64,000 bases of DNA from Lachnospiraceae bacterium (GTDB lineage Bacteria; Bacillota; Clostridia; Lachnospirales; Lachnospiraceae). The stretch covers positions 1-64,000 of the forward strand of contig JAIEEY010000078.1 of assembly GCA_029067205.1 (NCBI GenBank). Direction: 5' to 3'. A program made the translations under genes and the position numbers. The first letter of the stretch is position 1; every line of letters starts with the position of its first letter. The notes beneath the pieces were generated by a model that made no database searches, was not told the origin of the DNA, and saw only the letters and a list, made by a program, of their open reading frames with translations. Below are positions 9,881-20,169 of this stretch, piece by piece.

Positions 9881-10699
9881 ATGTTTTATCTTGAGGATCT
9901 GCCATATGAAGTGAAAACGCCAAAATTTATAAAAGTGCGTGGCGTAATTATTGTGGTAGCTGTTATATTTTTAATAATTCGGGTTGTGGGCATATATGCC
10001 GCAAAGAACCTGCAGGATAATACAATTCAGTCAAATGTGCTTGAAATAGCCGATTATCAGCAGAAATGTAATGTATTGGAAGCCGACATGAAAAAATTTG
10101 AGGAAGCGGAAACAAAGGAACTGTATAATTCATGGGAGGCGGGAAATGCAGTGGCAGGCCTGCAGGATACTTATGGCGGGATATCTGGCAATGCATCTGT
10201 TGAATCCGTAACGGAATCTGCCCGGAATACAGCATCCGCACTGGATAAATATATAAGTGATCCTTTTGGACGTACACCCTGGTATAACAATGCAGCATGC
10301 CAGTACACATGGACATATCTTAACCGTCAGACATCCGTGACAGAGAAGATTCCAAGTATATGGATATGCAGGAGTAAAAACAGCAATGTCATACTGGCAG
10401 TCACAACGGGAGTTTATGATGGCCTTGGTGAACTTTTTGGTGATTTTACTGTTTATTACACAACGAAAGGCAATGCAGCCCTTGATGATAATGTCAGGAT
10501 CGTGAATGGTAATATTGTTAGTTCCGTAGATTATATTGATTATTATAAAAACATAGATGAAGTAATAAATGAAGTCTCGGAAAACATATACCAGACAGAG
10601 CGTGAATCCCTTATGGATAATGCGGTACAGGAAGAATTTGATATAGTACCGGCAGATGTAGTTGAAAATAATAAAGATAGCAGTGAGGAAATACCATAA
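9881..10699 (+). CDS. single-pass membrane protein, VirB8/TcpC-like by position
   Basis: 272 residues. A short cytoplasmic N-terminus is followed by one membrane helix (about 22-44) and a 225-residue extracytoplasmic region. In Tn916-type systems the gene after the wall hydrolase encodes the TcpC/VirB8-like protein, which also has one N-terminal helix. I could not recognise the NTF2-like fold from sequence, so the assignment rests on topology and order. AGGAGG lies before the ATG, and the next gene begins directly after the stop codon. Confidence 0.55.
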   Translation: MFYLEDLPYEVKTPKFIKVRGVIIVVAVIFLIIRVVGIYAAKNLQDNTIQSNVLEIADYQQKCNVLEADMKKFEEAETKELYNSWEAGNAVAGLQDTYGGISGNASVESVTESARNTASALDKYISDPFGRTPWYNNAACQYTWTYLNRQTSVTEKIPSIWICRSKNSNVILAVTTGVYDGLGELFGDFTVYYTTKGNAALDDNVRIVNGNIVSSVDYIDYYKNIDEVINEVSENIYQTERESLMDNAVQEEFDIVPADVVENNKDSSEEIP

Positions 10700-11452
10700 A
10701 TGAATTTAATAAGGAAAAAAAATAAAGATATTAACCAGGAAGTTCTGGAGAAAAGCAAGGCAGCGGTTAAAAGGAACGGACTTCCCAAATATGTAATGAC
10801 ATCCAACGAAAAGCTTGATATAGCCAAATATTTTATTCCGATTATTGCAATAATCCTTCTTATAATCATTGAAGTAATGGTTGGAAAGATAATACTTGGG
10901 CCATCCACGCTTAAAATAACGGAACAGACAGTGCAGCTCACCCAGCTAAAGACAGATTTTGATCTAATGTCAAACCAATATAAGGATCTGGTTTCACAGA
11001 AATCTTCATTTGACGACTATTCCTACTATACAGGTGACACATCAGAAAACGATCTGGCTGCAGTTGAATTTTTTTCACATATCTGTACATGGAGTGACAG
11101 CAGTACATATGAATCACTCCGTCAGGAAATGTTCAGGGCGGGGTATACGTCAGAGTCGGGATTAATGAAGGCTCTTTTACCAGAGCCTGTTACATATTAT
11201 GATGAGGAAAACAAAAATATGCTTTATTCCATTGACCTAAATAAAGATAACATGAAATTCGAGAGTATAAAATCATATCCGATTTCCTCAGAGGCAGGAA
11301 AAAACAAATATGCCGGGATACTTGTTGTTTCCTCGGTGGACATGTCAGCAGAGGGAATGAACCAGGAGTATTTCGGGTATGTATATGTTGATTATGTCAT
11401 TGAAAATGATAAATGTACAGAAGTCAATGCAGAAGCGCTGATCAGGCAGTAA
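10700..11452 (+). CDS. single-pass membrane protein of the transfer operon, unknown
   Basis: 250 residues with a basic N-terminus of about 45 residues, one strong membrane helix (about 50-70), a short coiled-coil-like stretch (about 75-105) and an extracytoplasmic domain. Same topology as the preceding gene, so the two may form a paired VirB8-like assembly. Its ATG directly follows the TAA of the preceding gene, indicating translational coupling. Not recognised by family. Confidence 0.6.
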   Translation: MNLIRKKNKDINQEVLEKSKAAVKRNGLPKYVMTSNEKLDIAKYFIPIIAIILLIIIEVMVGKIILGPSTLKITEQTVQLTQLKTDFDLMSNQYKDLVSQKSSFDDYSYYTGDTSENDLAAVEFFSHICTWSDSSTYESLRQEMFRAGYTSESGLMKALLPEPVTYYDEENKNMLYSIDLNKDNMKFESIKSYPISSEAGKNKYAGILVVSSVDMSAEGMNQEYFGYVYVDYVIENDKCTEVNAEALIRQ

Positions 11453-11465
11453 AGGGGAGAGATAA

Positions 11466-11795
11466 ATGAATGTAAGAAATTTAATGAGTAAAACAGGCAG
11501 GGATAAAGCGAAGATCGGGTTTAATTTAAGTATCTGGACGTTTATTGTTTATCCGTTCATTTCCGTTTTTACGGCTGTGTCTTTTGTATTTGTATTTTTT
11601 ACAATCTTACCAGCAGTAAACAGTATTGGTCTTGCAGCATTCGGACATAACGAAGTTATATTGCTATCGTATGGGATTCTGCCCTTTATATGTATTGATA
11701 TGTGTATCGTTCAAGGGTATTTTTTCATATTAAAGAAGATGATAAAGAAGATCATAAATTTTCACAGAACAGGAAGGATAATTAGCCATGGATAA
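11466..11795 (+). CDS. small two-helix membrane protein, unknown
   Basis: 109 residues with two hydrophobic segments (about 25-52 and 62-85) and a basic C-terminus. Preceded by AAGGGGAG. The stop overlaps the next gene by 8 nt. Size and topology would fit a VirB3-like component, but no sequence motif supports this. Confidence 0.6.
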   Translation: MNVRNLMSKTGRDKAKIGFNLSIWTFIVYPFISVFTAVSFVFVFFTILPAVNSIGLAAFGHNEVILLSYGILPFICIDMCIVQGYFFILKKMIKKIINFHRTGRIISHG

Positions 11796-12834
11796 CGGAA
11801 TACTTGCGTTTCCGAAAAATAGCAGTGAAGACAGGACAATGCGGATTGAGAAATCCTTAAAGAATAACAGGATTGTTTCTATAGAAGATATGGATGCGCG
11901 CGTTACTGTTCGTTTTGACAATGTAAAGCTTGAATTTGATGAAGATTCCAGGAGACCTTATATCATGTTCCGTGACGGTGAGGTAAAAGGTGTGAGTGGA
12001 AGTTTTCCTTATAATATACAAAATTTATCTTTCAGACAGGGGAAAAGGCCACCCATTGAGGTCAGATGGGAACTTTCCAATGATGAGATCATACAGCTTG
12101 TAGGGAACGGCCTATATGGTTATGGACCAAACAGACCAAAACAGAAGGAACAGCTTCGTACACCGGATATCTTTACGGAGCTTGATTTTAAGAATATACC
12201 AGTGAAGGTGGACGTTTTCGCAACAGAATATGTGGATGAAGATAAAAAGCGGATTCCCATCATAAGCTGTTCGATCAAAAATCCTTATGGATGTATCACA
12301 AATTCCGAAGAAACAGATTATGGGAATATAACGTCATATTTTGGAAGGGCAAAACAGGAGATTACACTGGATAATGACAGACAGGTTATGCAGGATATCC
12401 CGGAAAACGAATTATGGGGATATGCACCGGAGCTGGAAGATGAAATGGTTGTCCGTCCAGAAAGAACCCTTACAAAAGAGGAGGAAGCGGAACGTCAGTT
12501 ATGTGCCATGTTTGCAGCGGAAATAGCAACGCGCAGGGACGAACATGTTACTTCTGCAGATATAGACAGGATCGTTGCTGATACAAAAGCTGCAGTAGAA
12601 GATCTTCTTGATGGGTGTGATGATGCATACATTGATGCTGATGGAGCTATGACTGACATGGAACTTGCGGAACTACATCTTACATCTGGAGATGATGACC
12701 ATAAGAAAGCAAGGGCAAAGATCACAGAAAATGCGATCAGAAAAGCGGCAGGCGCCCAGGCAATGAAAGAACAGCAGGAAATGTATGTAAGTGAAGATTA
12801 TCCAGTTACGGATTCTGTAGATTTTGTTCCATAA
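11788..12834 (+). CDS. soluble acidic protein of the transfer operon, unknown
   Basis: 348 residues, no membrane segment. The first ~200 residues are beta-rich in character. The rest is acidic and helical, with a charged stretch at 225-340 that could mediate protein contacts. Overlaps the preceding gene by 8 nt, so it is co-translated with membrane components. It lies directly before the relaxase; a relaxosome accessory or cytoplasmic adaptor role is possible but unproven. Confidence 0.6.
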   Translation: MDNGILAFPKNSSEDRTMRIEKSLKNNRIVSIEDMDARVTVRFDNVKLEFDEDSRRPYIMFRDGEVKGVSGSFPYNIQNLSFRQGKRPPIEVRWELSNDEIIQLVGNGLYGYGPNRPKQKEQLRTPDIFTELDFKNIPVKVDVFATEYVDEDKKRIPIISCSIKNPYGCITNSEETDYGNITSYFGRAKQEITLDNDRQVMQDIPENELWGYAPELEDEMVVRPERTLTKEEEAERQLCAMFAAEIATRRDEHVTSADIDRIVADTKAAVEDLLDGCDDAYIDADGAMTDMELAELHLTSGDDDHKKARAKITENAIRKAAGAQAMKEQQEMYVSEDYPVTDSVDFVP

Positions 12835-12871
12835 TAAATAAAATAATTTTTTATGATAATGAGGTAATGAA

Positions 12872-15001
12872 TTGGGTTTAAAGGAGTCAATCGTAGTCCG
12901 CAGTGAGTATACAATTAAAAATGCATCGAAGAAAGGTGGTTCCAGAGGAGGCACACCTGGTAATTTCGTCTTACAGTACATGTCAAGGGAAGATGCAACA
13001 GAAATTGTAACACCGGTTACGATTGATAATGAGCCCTTTAGTGACAGATACAAGGCGCGGCGGGAAATCACTGAAAAAGCAGCTTCCGAATATGATCTGG
13101 ACAGGGCTTTTTATAAGTCACAAAAGCGTGGCGGGGTGGCCTTTAATGGGCATGAGCTTAGTCTCTCATATAAAGACCTTGTATTGTCATCAAAGGAAAT
13201 ACAGGATGCATTCCATAATGGAAAAACAGTTATGAAAACAATCATTTCTTTTGACGAGGAATATTTACGGGAGTATGGTATTATCCCAGATGATTTTAAA
13301 TTACGTTACAGGGGTGATTATAAAGGCAATATTGACCAGATGAAGCTCCGTTATGCAATCTCATGCGGAATGGAAAGGGCATCAGAGGATTATGATGACC
13401 TGCACTATGTTGGTACGATCCAGGTTGATACAGAACATATCCACTGTCATCTTGCCATGGTAGATATGGGCATTGGGAATATAACAGATGACGGCACCCA
13501 GCGTGGCAAGATATCTGCAGCTACTAAAAATAAGATACGGCATGGCATTGATACAGCGCTTGTTGATGCAAGTGAAGTGCATTTTATGGCATCCAGTGTC
13601 CGGCTCGATGATTCCAACAGAATGCTTAATTGTAATCAGTTTATTTATAGGAACATGAAACTTTATGGGGCACCACAGCAGATAATGACAGTCCTTCCTG
13701 ATGACAGGAAATTATGGTATGCCGGAAGTGGTAAAAAAGAAATGGAACAGGCTGACAGGGCGTGCCATGCATATGTTGAGCATATGTTACTGCAGGAAGG
13801 TTCAGGATTTGAAGATACAATGCAGACAATCCTGCAATATGCAGATATGCGTCAGAAAGAGGAGAATCTTGATGATGAGCAGAAAGAGAGGATTGTAAAT
13901 GATGGACGGAAAGCTGTCATAAAGGAGGGAATGAATGATGTGTATGAAATTCTTCGTGGATCTCCTATGGCAGTACAAAATGCAACGCCTGTCCAGAATC
14001 TTGCAGCGCAGGAAATACTGCATCCTACATTCAAAAATGACCTGCAGGATTTTGTATACCGTGTCCGCACATACAAGGAGCGCTATAACCGTCATAAAAA
14101 TGACGCCGATCGTTTTGGAGGGTATATCAGGGATTACGAGGAAGAACGTCGGAATGGCAATGTTAGTGATGATTCATATATGCTATACAGCTATTTTAAG
14201 GTTGAACAGGAATACCAGAGCATGCTTGTGGGAAAATATGCACACTTTGTAAAAGTAGATGTGCCTGTGGATCAGATGGTATTAGAGTATATTGAGCTTT
14301 CACAGCGGGCCCGCCGGCTCCATTCCATGATGCTTCTGTACGATGATGATTCGGTTCGTGAGATGGCTGCGGAGGATGCGGAAGGGTATGGAAGAGAAAA
14401 ATATGATGTGTATGGCGGTCGGTATATCGTTGAGGAGCCGGAAATATTTGCAGAACGCATCAGGCAAAGTAAGAATAGATATAGGACAGATTATGCGGAT
14501 TTTCAGTCCAGGCTTGATAATTCGCAGCTTGTGCTGACATTATATGATGATGGCTCCCCGCATATCAGGTACCGTCCAAAGTACGAATTTGAGGATGTAA
14601 AAGGGTTAGATCTGCATGAATTAAAGTGTGATTTCAATAGACCGCTTAAATTTTCCGATTCTGTGCGGGATGCGTATATACGTATGTCAGAAAAACGTAT
14701 CAGGGCGTATGATGCTGCCTGTGATTACCTTGATGGTACAGGGCAGTCACAAATGAAAGATAAGTTTGATTCAGACGACATTGAATTAATGCGCAGGACA
14801 TATAAGGACATGAATGCCGGTCGTTTGATTGAACCGGTGCAGCATCCGGCAAACGAAATAAAACAGCGTAGCACGATTATGCTTAGCAGAAATACGCATC
14901 TACAGATGTGTGAGGCTGTTTACCTGAACCTGTCACAAAATATTATGAAATGGCAGGATGAGGAAAAAAGAAAGAATGATGAAATTGAGTATAAGTTTTA
15001 G
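12872..15001 (+). CDS. conjugative relaxase, MobP2/MOBL-like
   Basis: 709 residues, TTG start with GAGG 10 nt upstream. The N-terminal half carries the three-histidine metal site H189-I-H191-C-H193 followed by LAMVDMG, the HUH signature of relaxases. Upstream is the motif SFDEEYLREYG, typical of Firmicutes MobP2/MOBL-type enzymes. A candidate nucleophile tyrosine cannot be chosen by eye. The C-terminal half is helical and rich in charged residues and tyrosines. The enzyme would nick oriT and remain covalently bound to the transferred strand. oriT itself was not recognised; the 37-bp gap before the gene is too short to be convincing. Confidence 0.8.
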   Translation: MGLKESIVVRSEYTIKNASKKGGSRGGTPGNFVLQYMSREDATEIVTPVTIDNEPFSDRYKARREITEKAASEYDLDRAFYKSQKRGGVAFNGHELSLSYKDLVLSSKEIQDAFHNGKTVMKTIISFDEEYLREYGIIPDDFKLRYRGDYKGNIDQMKLRYAISCGMERASEDYDDLHYVGTIQVDTEHIHCHLAMVDMGIGNITDDGTQRGKISAATKNKIRHGIDTALVDASEVHFMASSVRLDDSNRMLNCNQFIYRNMKLYGAPQQIMTVLPDDRKLWYAGSGKKEMEQADRACHAYVEHMLLQEGSGFEDTMQTILQYADMRQKEENLDDEQKERIVNDGRKAVIKEGMNDVYEILRGSPMAVQNATPVQNLAAQEILHPTFKNDLQDFVYRVRTYKERYNRHKNDADRFGGYIRDYEEERRNGNVSDDSYMLYSYFKVEQEYQSMLVGKYAHFVKVDVPVDQMVLEYIELSQRARRLHSMMLLYDDDSVREMAAEDAEGYGREKYDVYGGRYIVEEPEIFAERIRQSKNRYRTDYADFQSRLDNSQLVLTLYDDGSPHIRYRPKYEFEDVKGLDLHELKCDFNRPLKFSDSVRDAYIRMSEKRIRAYDAACDYLDGTGQSQMKDKFDSDDIELMRRTYKDMNAGRLIEPVQHPANEIKQRSTIMLSRNTHLQMCEAVYLNLSQNIMKWQDEEKRKNDEIEYKF

Positions 15002-15015
15002 GGAGGAACAGCAGT

Positions 15016-15801
15016 ATGAGGGTAACATGGCTCTGCAGCCGTAAAGTAAAAGGACAAGTTTCAGGATATTATACAGAAAAACAGATTGTATCAGAAAAGG
15101 AAATGGTAAGGACTGAATTGCTGGGTGTGATGCATAGGCAGTCAAAGCAGGATACAGAACTTTTAAAGAAAGGTAACATATTTTTTTCTGGAACGATGTT
15201 TTGCTACAGTGAGACTGACAGCAGGCAGGATAAATGTATCAAAGAGCTTTTTCGTTGTAAAGATGGAGAGGATTTTTTGGACATTTTAGGAGAGAAGACT
15301 AGAGTGAAAAACGATTATGCAGAAAAATCTTCTGTAAAAGATATGAAAGAAGCCTTAGATAAATACATATTCACATGCTATAAGACCATGTATATGCCTG
15401 TTACAGTAAGTGTTCCTGACGACAGTACAGAGGATGATATAAAGAAAGCATTGTATGATAAAATGATGCAAAATTATGATTATGAGAACGATCCTTATCA
15501 TTTGATTGCTGAAAAATTACCAGTTCCCGCCAGTGCAGCGTGGGAGGAGGAATTGACACTTGCAGACCGAATTGAGCATGGGCTTGATGATATTTCTACA
15601 TTATATATGTATGAGTATGAATGGCTTAAATATTATAAAAAAACAATATACGGCAAATGTTATGATGATGAATATGAAATAGACTGGGAAAGTATACAGC
15701 ATATTCCATACAGTGAACTTGAAGATCCAGCGATAGACAGGGAAGAAACAGATGATTACTGGTATGAGCGGAGTGATTCAGACAGTCCAGAAGATGAATG
15801 A
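15016..15801 (+). CDS. acidic protein of unknown function after the relaxase
   Basis: 261 residues, soluble. The C-terminal ~60 residues are very acidic and rich in tyrosine, ending in a run of Asp/Ser/Glu. Preceded by GGGAGG. No family recognised. An acidic tail next to relaxase and coupling-protein genes could mimic DNA or dock to a basic partner; this is speculation. Confidence 0.6.
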   Translation: MRVTWLCSRKVKGQVSGYYTEKQIVSEKEMVRTELLGVMHRQSKQDTELLKKGNIFFSGTMFCYSETDSRQDKCIKELFRCKDGEDFLDILGEKTRVKNDYAEKSSVKDMKEALDKYIFTCYKTMYMPVTVSVPDDSTEDDIKKALYDKMMQNYDYENDPYHLIAEKLPVPASAAWEEELTLADRIEHGLDDISTLYMYEYEWLKYYKKTIYGKCYDDEYEIDWESIQHIPYSELEDPAIDREETDDYWYERSDSDSPEDE

Positions 15802-15851
15802 CCATGCGTATTGTACTGGTTGTCAGAATTTTGAGAAAGGAATACACATAG

Positions 15852-17732
15852 ATGGAAATGAATTCATATCCAGTTGAGCGGGATGGATATACGGACTGGC
15901 TTTCAGATGATCTAAAGAAAAAATGTCCATATCTTATGAAATATACGAATCCTGTCAAGCATTCGCCTAGAAAAATAATAGGACGTGATCAGGAGATGCT
16001 CAGGCTTGCAGCAATATTGTCTGCACCTGAATTATGTAATGCATGTCTTATTGGCGAGGCGGGTTCGGGTAAGACGATGCTTGTACAGGGAGTTATGGCA
16101 AAAGATACAGACAGGAGCTATCTTGAAATAAACCTTGCCAAAATGATCGCAGATTTTAATCCGATTACGCTGGGAAATAGTTTAACACAACTTTTTGGGG
16201 AGGTAGATGTTTTTAAGCGTATTACAAATAGGGAACTGGTTCTTTTTATAGACGAGTTTCACCAGATAGTGCAGCTTTCTGCGCCGGCAGTTGAAGCAAT
16301 GAAACCTTTGCTTGCAGATTCGGGAACCAGGGGCGTGAAAGTAATTGCGGCAACTACATATGATGAATTTCGGCAGTACATCTTACCAAACCAGCCGCTT
16401 GTGGAACGTTTTCAAAGACTCAACCTCAGTCAGCCGGGAAAGGAAATGGTGGTTGCAATCCTAAAGGGGATGGCAAAGCAGTATGGGGTTGCCAGTCATC
16501 AATACAATAATTCACTTTATGAAATGATCTATGAGTATACAAACAGATATATACCGTCGAGCAGCCAGCCAAGAAAATCAATCCGCATCCTTGATGCGAT
16601 GGTCGGATGGCATAATGCCACGAAATGCAGGCTGGATGTAAGGCTCCTTGCAGATGTTATACAGCAGTCCGAAGGGGTTAATATAGCATTTAAGGTCGAT
16701 GCGACCAAAATAAAAAAATATCTTGACGAGCATGTTTATGCGCAATCTTATGCTACATTATCCATTTCAAACCGCTTGCATATAGCAGTAGCAGACTTAA
16801 ATGACAAGTCAAAACCAATGAGCACATTTCTCTTTACCGGTTCTACAGGCGTAGGCAAGACAGAAATGGCGAAACAGCTTGCGAAAATCCTGTTTGGCGA
16901 CGGCACGGATAGCGGTGATCAGAACCAGTCAAGCAACCGGCATTTCATAAGATTTGACATGTCGGAATACGCAAGGCCGGAATCCGTTGAGCACTTTAGA
17001 AAAGAGATCTCGGCTAGAATATGGGAGAGACCGTTTTCCATCGTACTGCTTGACGAGATTGAAAAAGCTTCCGCTGAAGTTACAAGGGAACTGCTACAGG
17101 TCATTGATGACGGGCGGCTTTCCGACGAAAACGGAAGGCAGGTGGTTTTTACCAACTGTTATATCATCATTACCACAAATGCAGGTTCTGAAATATATAA
17201 AAATCTTGCAGCATTCACAAATGACATTTCTTGCGATGGTATTGAGAGCACAGAAGCCAAGAGAAGCGAAGAAGCAGAAAGTGAAGGGCTTATCCAATAC
17301 ATCAAGCTCATTAAAGAATCCATTTCAACGACAACTGCAGATAATAAATTTCCACCGGAACTTCTGGGACGGATTGACTGTATTGTTCCATTCCAGCCGC
17401 TTTCCGAAGATACCAAGATGCGTATCATAGGGAATAAGATGGACAATCTTATATATGAAGTATCAAAGAAACATAACAAGAAGCTTAATATGTCAAACAA
17501 AATACCAGAGTTTATTGTTAAGGATAATCTGGACAGGGACCCGGATCAGGGCGGAGCGCGCTCTGCAGTCGCAAAATTTGAGGAACAGGTGGTTGCTAAA
17601 GTGGCTAAATGTATCAATCAGAATCCGGATGCAATTGAAGTTAATGTCGGGATTTCCGGCGAGATGGCTTTTTCGAACAAGACGCAGCTTAGGTCTGCAG
17701 CGCGGATTTGTGTGAATGCTATTTATAATTAG
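15852..17732 (+). CDS. Clp/Hsp100-type AAA+ ATPase with two ATPase domains
   Basis: 626 residues. First AAA module: Walker A GEAGSGKT (K74) and Walker B LFIDEF (D134-E135). Second module: Walker A GSTGVGKT (K336), Walker B VLLDEIEK (D401-E402), and the FPPELLGRID motif typical of the ClpB/ClpA second domain. There is no ClpN repeat domain and only a short linker instead of the ClpB middle domain. No ClpP-binding loop was recognised, so it is more likely a remodeller than a protease partner. A Clp unfoldase inside a conjugation operon is unusual. Because the VirB4-like protein lacks ATPase motifs, this enzyme may power assembly or substrate unfolding. Confidence 0.85.
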   Translation: MEMNSYPVERDGYTDWLSDDLKKKCPYLMKYTNPVKHSPRKIIGRDQEMLRLAAILSAPELCNACLIGEAGSGKTMLVQGVMAKDTDRSYLEINLAKMIADFNPITLGNSLTQLFGEVDVFKRITNRELVLFIDEFHQIVQLSAPAVEAMKPLLADSGTRGVKVIAATTYDEFRQYILPNQPLVERFQRLNLSQPGKEMVVAILKGMAKQYGVASHQYNNSLYEMIYEYTNRYIPSSSQPRKSIRILDAMVGWHNATKCRLDVRLLADVIQQSEGVNIAFKVDATKIKKYLDEHVYAQSYATLSISNRLHIAVADLNDKSKPMSTFLFTGSTGVGKTEMAKQLAKILFGDGTDSGDQNQSSNRHFIRFDMSEYARPESVEHFRKEISARIWERPFSIVLLDEIEKASAEVTRELLQVIDDGRLSDENGRQVVFTNCYIIITTNAGSEIYKNLAAFTNDISCDGIESTEAKRSEEAESEGLIQYIKLIKESISTTTADNKFPPELLGRIDCIVPFQPLSEDTKMRIIGNKMDNLIYEVSKKHNKKLNMSNKIPEFIVKDNLDRDPDQGGARSAVAKFEEQVVAKVAKCINQNPDAIEVNVGISGEMAFSNKTQLRSAARICVNAIYN

Positions 17733-17752
17733 GAAAGGCGGTACATACGAAA

Positions 17753-19984
17753 ATGGCATTTTTAAAGTTTAAAAAACAGGATAAACATGATCAGAAAAAG
17801 AAACAGGATGGGCAGTTTACGGCGGCAAAGCGGCCAACAGAGTCACTTGGCAGTGTTTTAAGTGAATCCGTACCAGGAGCAGCCCTTGATATTATCAGGG
17901 CAAATTCTGCTTTTGAGCTTCCGTCAGATGCAGATGGGAATAAACGGTATGTAGTGGTCACTCTTGATGTGAATACAATTGGCGGTCTGAACAAGAGGAC
18001 TGCACGGATAAATTCTGACAAGGGACAGCTTATTGAATGTATTAATTGCGGAAATATTGAGGCATATGTAATTGCGGAAGGAATTGCTGCAGATAAGTTT
18101 ATCATTATTCCGACAGACAGAACATTGGAATCCCTTTCTGAGTTCCGTTTTATCTCTGATAAGGAGCAGTTTGGACAGTTCATACCAACAATCTGCGCTA
18201 TTGACCAGAACGGTAATATGCTCTTTCAGGAACTGCCGGAAAGAGTTTCTTATGAGTGGTTTTATGATATAAGCAGGGGAGCTGTCAGGGTATCAGATGC
18301 CATTGGCATGGCTGATACGGAGGAACAGTTTGTGGCGGATGCTGCAACATCCGATGATATTTTGTTCGGAGATGAAGATCCTGATGAGTCCAATGTGCAG
18401 AATCCTGGGACAGAAACAGACCAAAAGAAATATGAAGAAATGGATTATGAGGAGACTGTCGAAAGCGCACAGGAGACAGGCGCGGAAAATCTTTGGGAAA
18501 ATGTAAATATTGATATGAATGAAATGGATTTTGATGATGAGAATGATTCTCAATGTCCGGTCTGCAATAATTATGTTGATTCTGCAGATGAGATCTGCCC
18601 GTTTTGCGGAACATCTTTTATAGAGGATGTTTCGGAAGAATCCAAGGATGCAGACAGTCAGGAGAAAGCTTTATCTGTACAGAAGATCACTGACACGGAC
18701 ATTACCAGGGCAGTAGAACGTCTTTTCCATGCAGGTGATCTTGATCTTGAAATATCTGCAGAACCTTTTGATGTACGTATCATTGGAGAGAATAGCTATG
18801 TTCCGATGATTGAAGACCGGGAAGACGGATGGCTTGATTCTTATGTGACACAGATGATCAAAAATGCTAATGAGGAACTGCGTGTACTGCATCACGATAA
18901 TCTGCTCAAATCCCGTCAGCGTTATCTTTCCCTTATGACAGATAATGCGGAGGATATAGCGAACCGGGTAGATTATCACAATTCATCCACAAATTTCTAC
19001 AAAATGTATAAGCTTTTTGAAACACAGAAAGAAGAAAAAAAGGATGCGCTGGAAGAACAGATAGCACGGAAACGTGCTGAAATGGAACAGGCCTGGAATG
19101 AAGAGCTGGAAAGAATAAAGGCATCTGCAGCAATGGCGGCAGAACGTTCTTATATTGATAATCATGCAAAGGCACACGAGACCGCTTCACGGGACGTTGA
19201 AATAATGCTGCTTGACGAGGTTGAAAGAGAGCACCGTGATAACCTTATGAACCTGAACCAGCTGCGAAAAAATGAAGCACAAAAGATGCTTGACATTGCA
19301 GTTACAGAGACACTTGAAGTAGTGGGGCGGTCATATGCGGAAATGGTCGAAGGCGAGAATTTCAGGAGAGCAGAAATTTTATCACAGATCAGTGCATATG
19401 TTGATTCACATTTAAAAGATGCAGTTGCCCGGAACGCTGTTCTTGCAGAGGCGCAGCGCCAGAAAGAAGAAGCAGACAAAGTTACCGAGGAATTTAAGCG
19501 TAAGATTGAATCAATTTCAAATGACCATAAGTTTGCATGTGATAAGCTCCATGATGAGCTTGATACTGCGCGTTTGCATGAGGAAAATCTCATACGCGAG
19601 TACGATTTAAAGCTTGGTGCTGAATCTGACAGGTACAATGAGCTTGAAGGAAAGTATAAAGACCTTATGGATAAGTATGTGAGGATTGACAAAGAAAAGG
19701 CGAAGGAATATGAAACACGGATTGTTACGCTTGAAAATGACAAAAGGGCTGCAGAAGAACATCTGGCACATGTTGATGTTATTCATAACAGGTTTAACAG
19801 GGTTTCGGTTGCTGTATGGATTTCGGTTGCAGTAGCGATGTTTGCAATAGGTATCCTATCTGGAAATATGATCGGAGTTAACAGGTCTTTGGGAAACAGA
19901 CAGTATTCGATTTCACTGACAGGATCGTCTGATAATGTGGCAAATGATGTCGTCCTGGAATCAGAAAATACTTCTAGGAAATAA
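17753..19984 (+). CDS. zinc-ribbon, coiled-coil, tail-anchored membrane protein
   Basis: 743 residues. A globular N-terminal region (about 30-200) leads to an acidic linker, then a zinc ribbon with two CxxC pairs (CPVC at 268-271 and CPFC about 15 residues later). A long charged coiled coil (about 420-680) is followed by one membrane helix (about 684-706) and a short exposed tail. It lies between the AAA+ ATPase and the coupling protein. Long coiled coil plus tail anchor suggests a scaffold holding cytoplasmic factors to the membrane. Not recognised by family. Confidence 0.65.
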   Translation: MAFLKFKKQDKHDQKKKQDGQFTAAKRPTESLGSVLSESVPGAALDIIRANSAFELPSDADGNKRYVVVTLDVNTIGGLNKRTARINSDKGQLIECINCGNIEAYVIAEGIAADKFIIIPTDRTLESLSEFRFISDKEQFGQFIPTICAIDQNGNMLFQELPERVSYEWFYDISRGAVRVSDAIGMADTEEQFVADAATSDDILFGDEDPDESNVQNPGTETDQKKYEEMDYEETVESAQETGAENLWENVNIDMNEMDFDDENDSQCPVCNNYVDSADEICPFCGTSFIEDVSEESKDADSQEKALSVQKITDTDITRAVERLFHAGDLDLEISAEPFDVRIIGENSYVPMIEDREDGWLDSYVTQMIKNANEELRVLHHDNLLKSRQRYLSLMTDNAEDIANRVDYHNSSTNFYKMYKLFETQKEEKKDALEEQIARKRAEMEQAWNEELERIKASAAMAAERSYIDNHAKAHETASRDVEIMLLDEVEREHRDNLMNLNQLRKNEAQKMLDIAVTETLEVVGRSYAEMVEGENFRRAEILSQISAYVDSHLKDAVARNAVLAEAQRQKEEADKVTEEFKRKIESISNDHKFACDKLHDELDTARLHEENLIREYDLKLGAESDRYNELEGKYKDLMDKYVRIDKEKAKEYETRIVTLENDKRAAEEHLAHVDVIHNRFNRVSVAVWISVAVAMFAIGILSGNMIGVNRSLGNRQYSISLTGSSDNVANDVVLESENTSRK

Positions 19985-20037
19985 ACCTGTTATATGGCGG
20001 GTACAGTGCAATAAAGGTGTCCTGTGCCTGTTTTTAT

Positions 20038-20112
20038 GCGCAGGGGTGCGTAAGGAAATTAGCAGCTTTGCTGCACGCACCCTGCGCGACGAGTAGGGCA
20101 ATCCCCTACTCG
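20038..20112. repeat. double-hairpin block between coiled-coil gene and coupling-protein gene
   Basis: A long stem pairs 20038-20051 with 20075-20087 (one bulged G) and encloses a GCAGC-TTT-GCTGC hairpin (20062-20074). A second hairpin pairs 20090-20098 with 20104-20112. It is far more GC-rich than its surroundings and lacks a T-run, so it is not a classical terminator. The style (short perfect stems with TTT-type loops) resembles the 73-bp repeats. Confidence 0.7.
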
Positions 20113-20169
20113 ACTGATATTGAAAAAAGATTAATTACTAATTTTATGAATGGGAAGGATTATCGTCAG

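Noticed and set aside
19162..19743. 193-codon minus-strand open frame
   Set aside because: It is the Ser/Arg-rich mirror of the Glu/Lys-rich coiled coil on the plus strand, with no ribosome binding site.
20017..20169. longer N-terminus for the coupling protein starting at 20017
   Set aside because: This stretch crosses the hairpin block, has no ribosome binding site and would add a Cys-rich segment atypical of the family.
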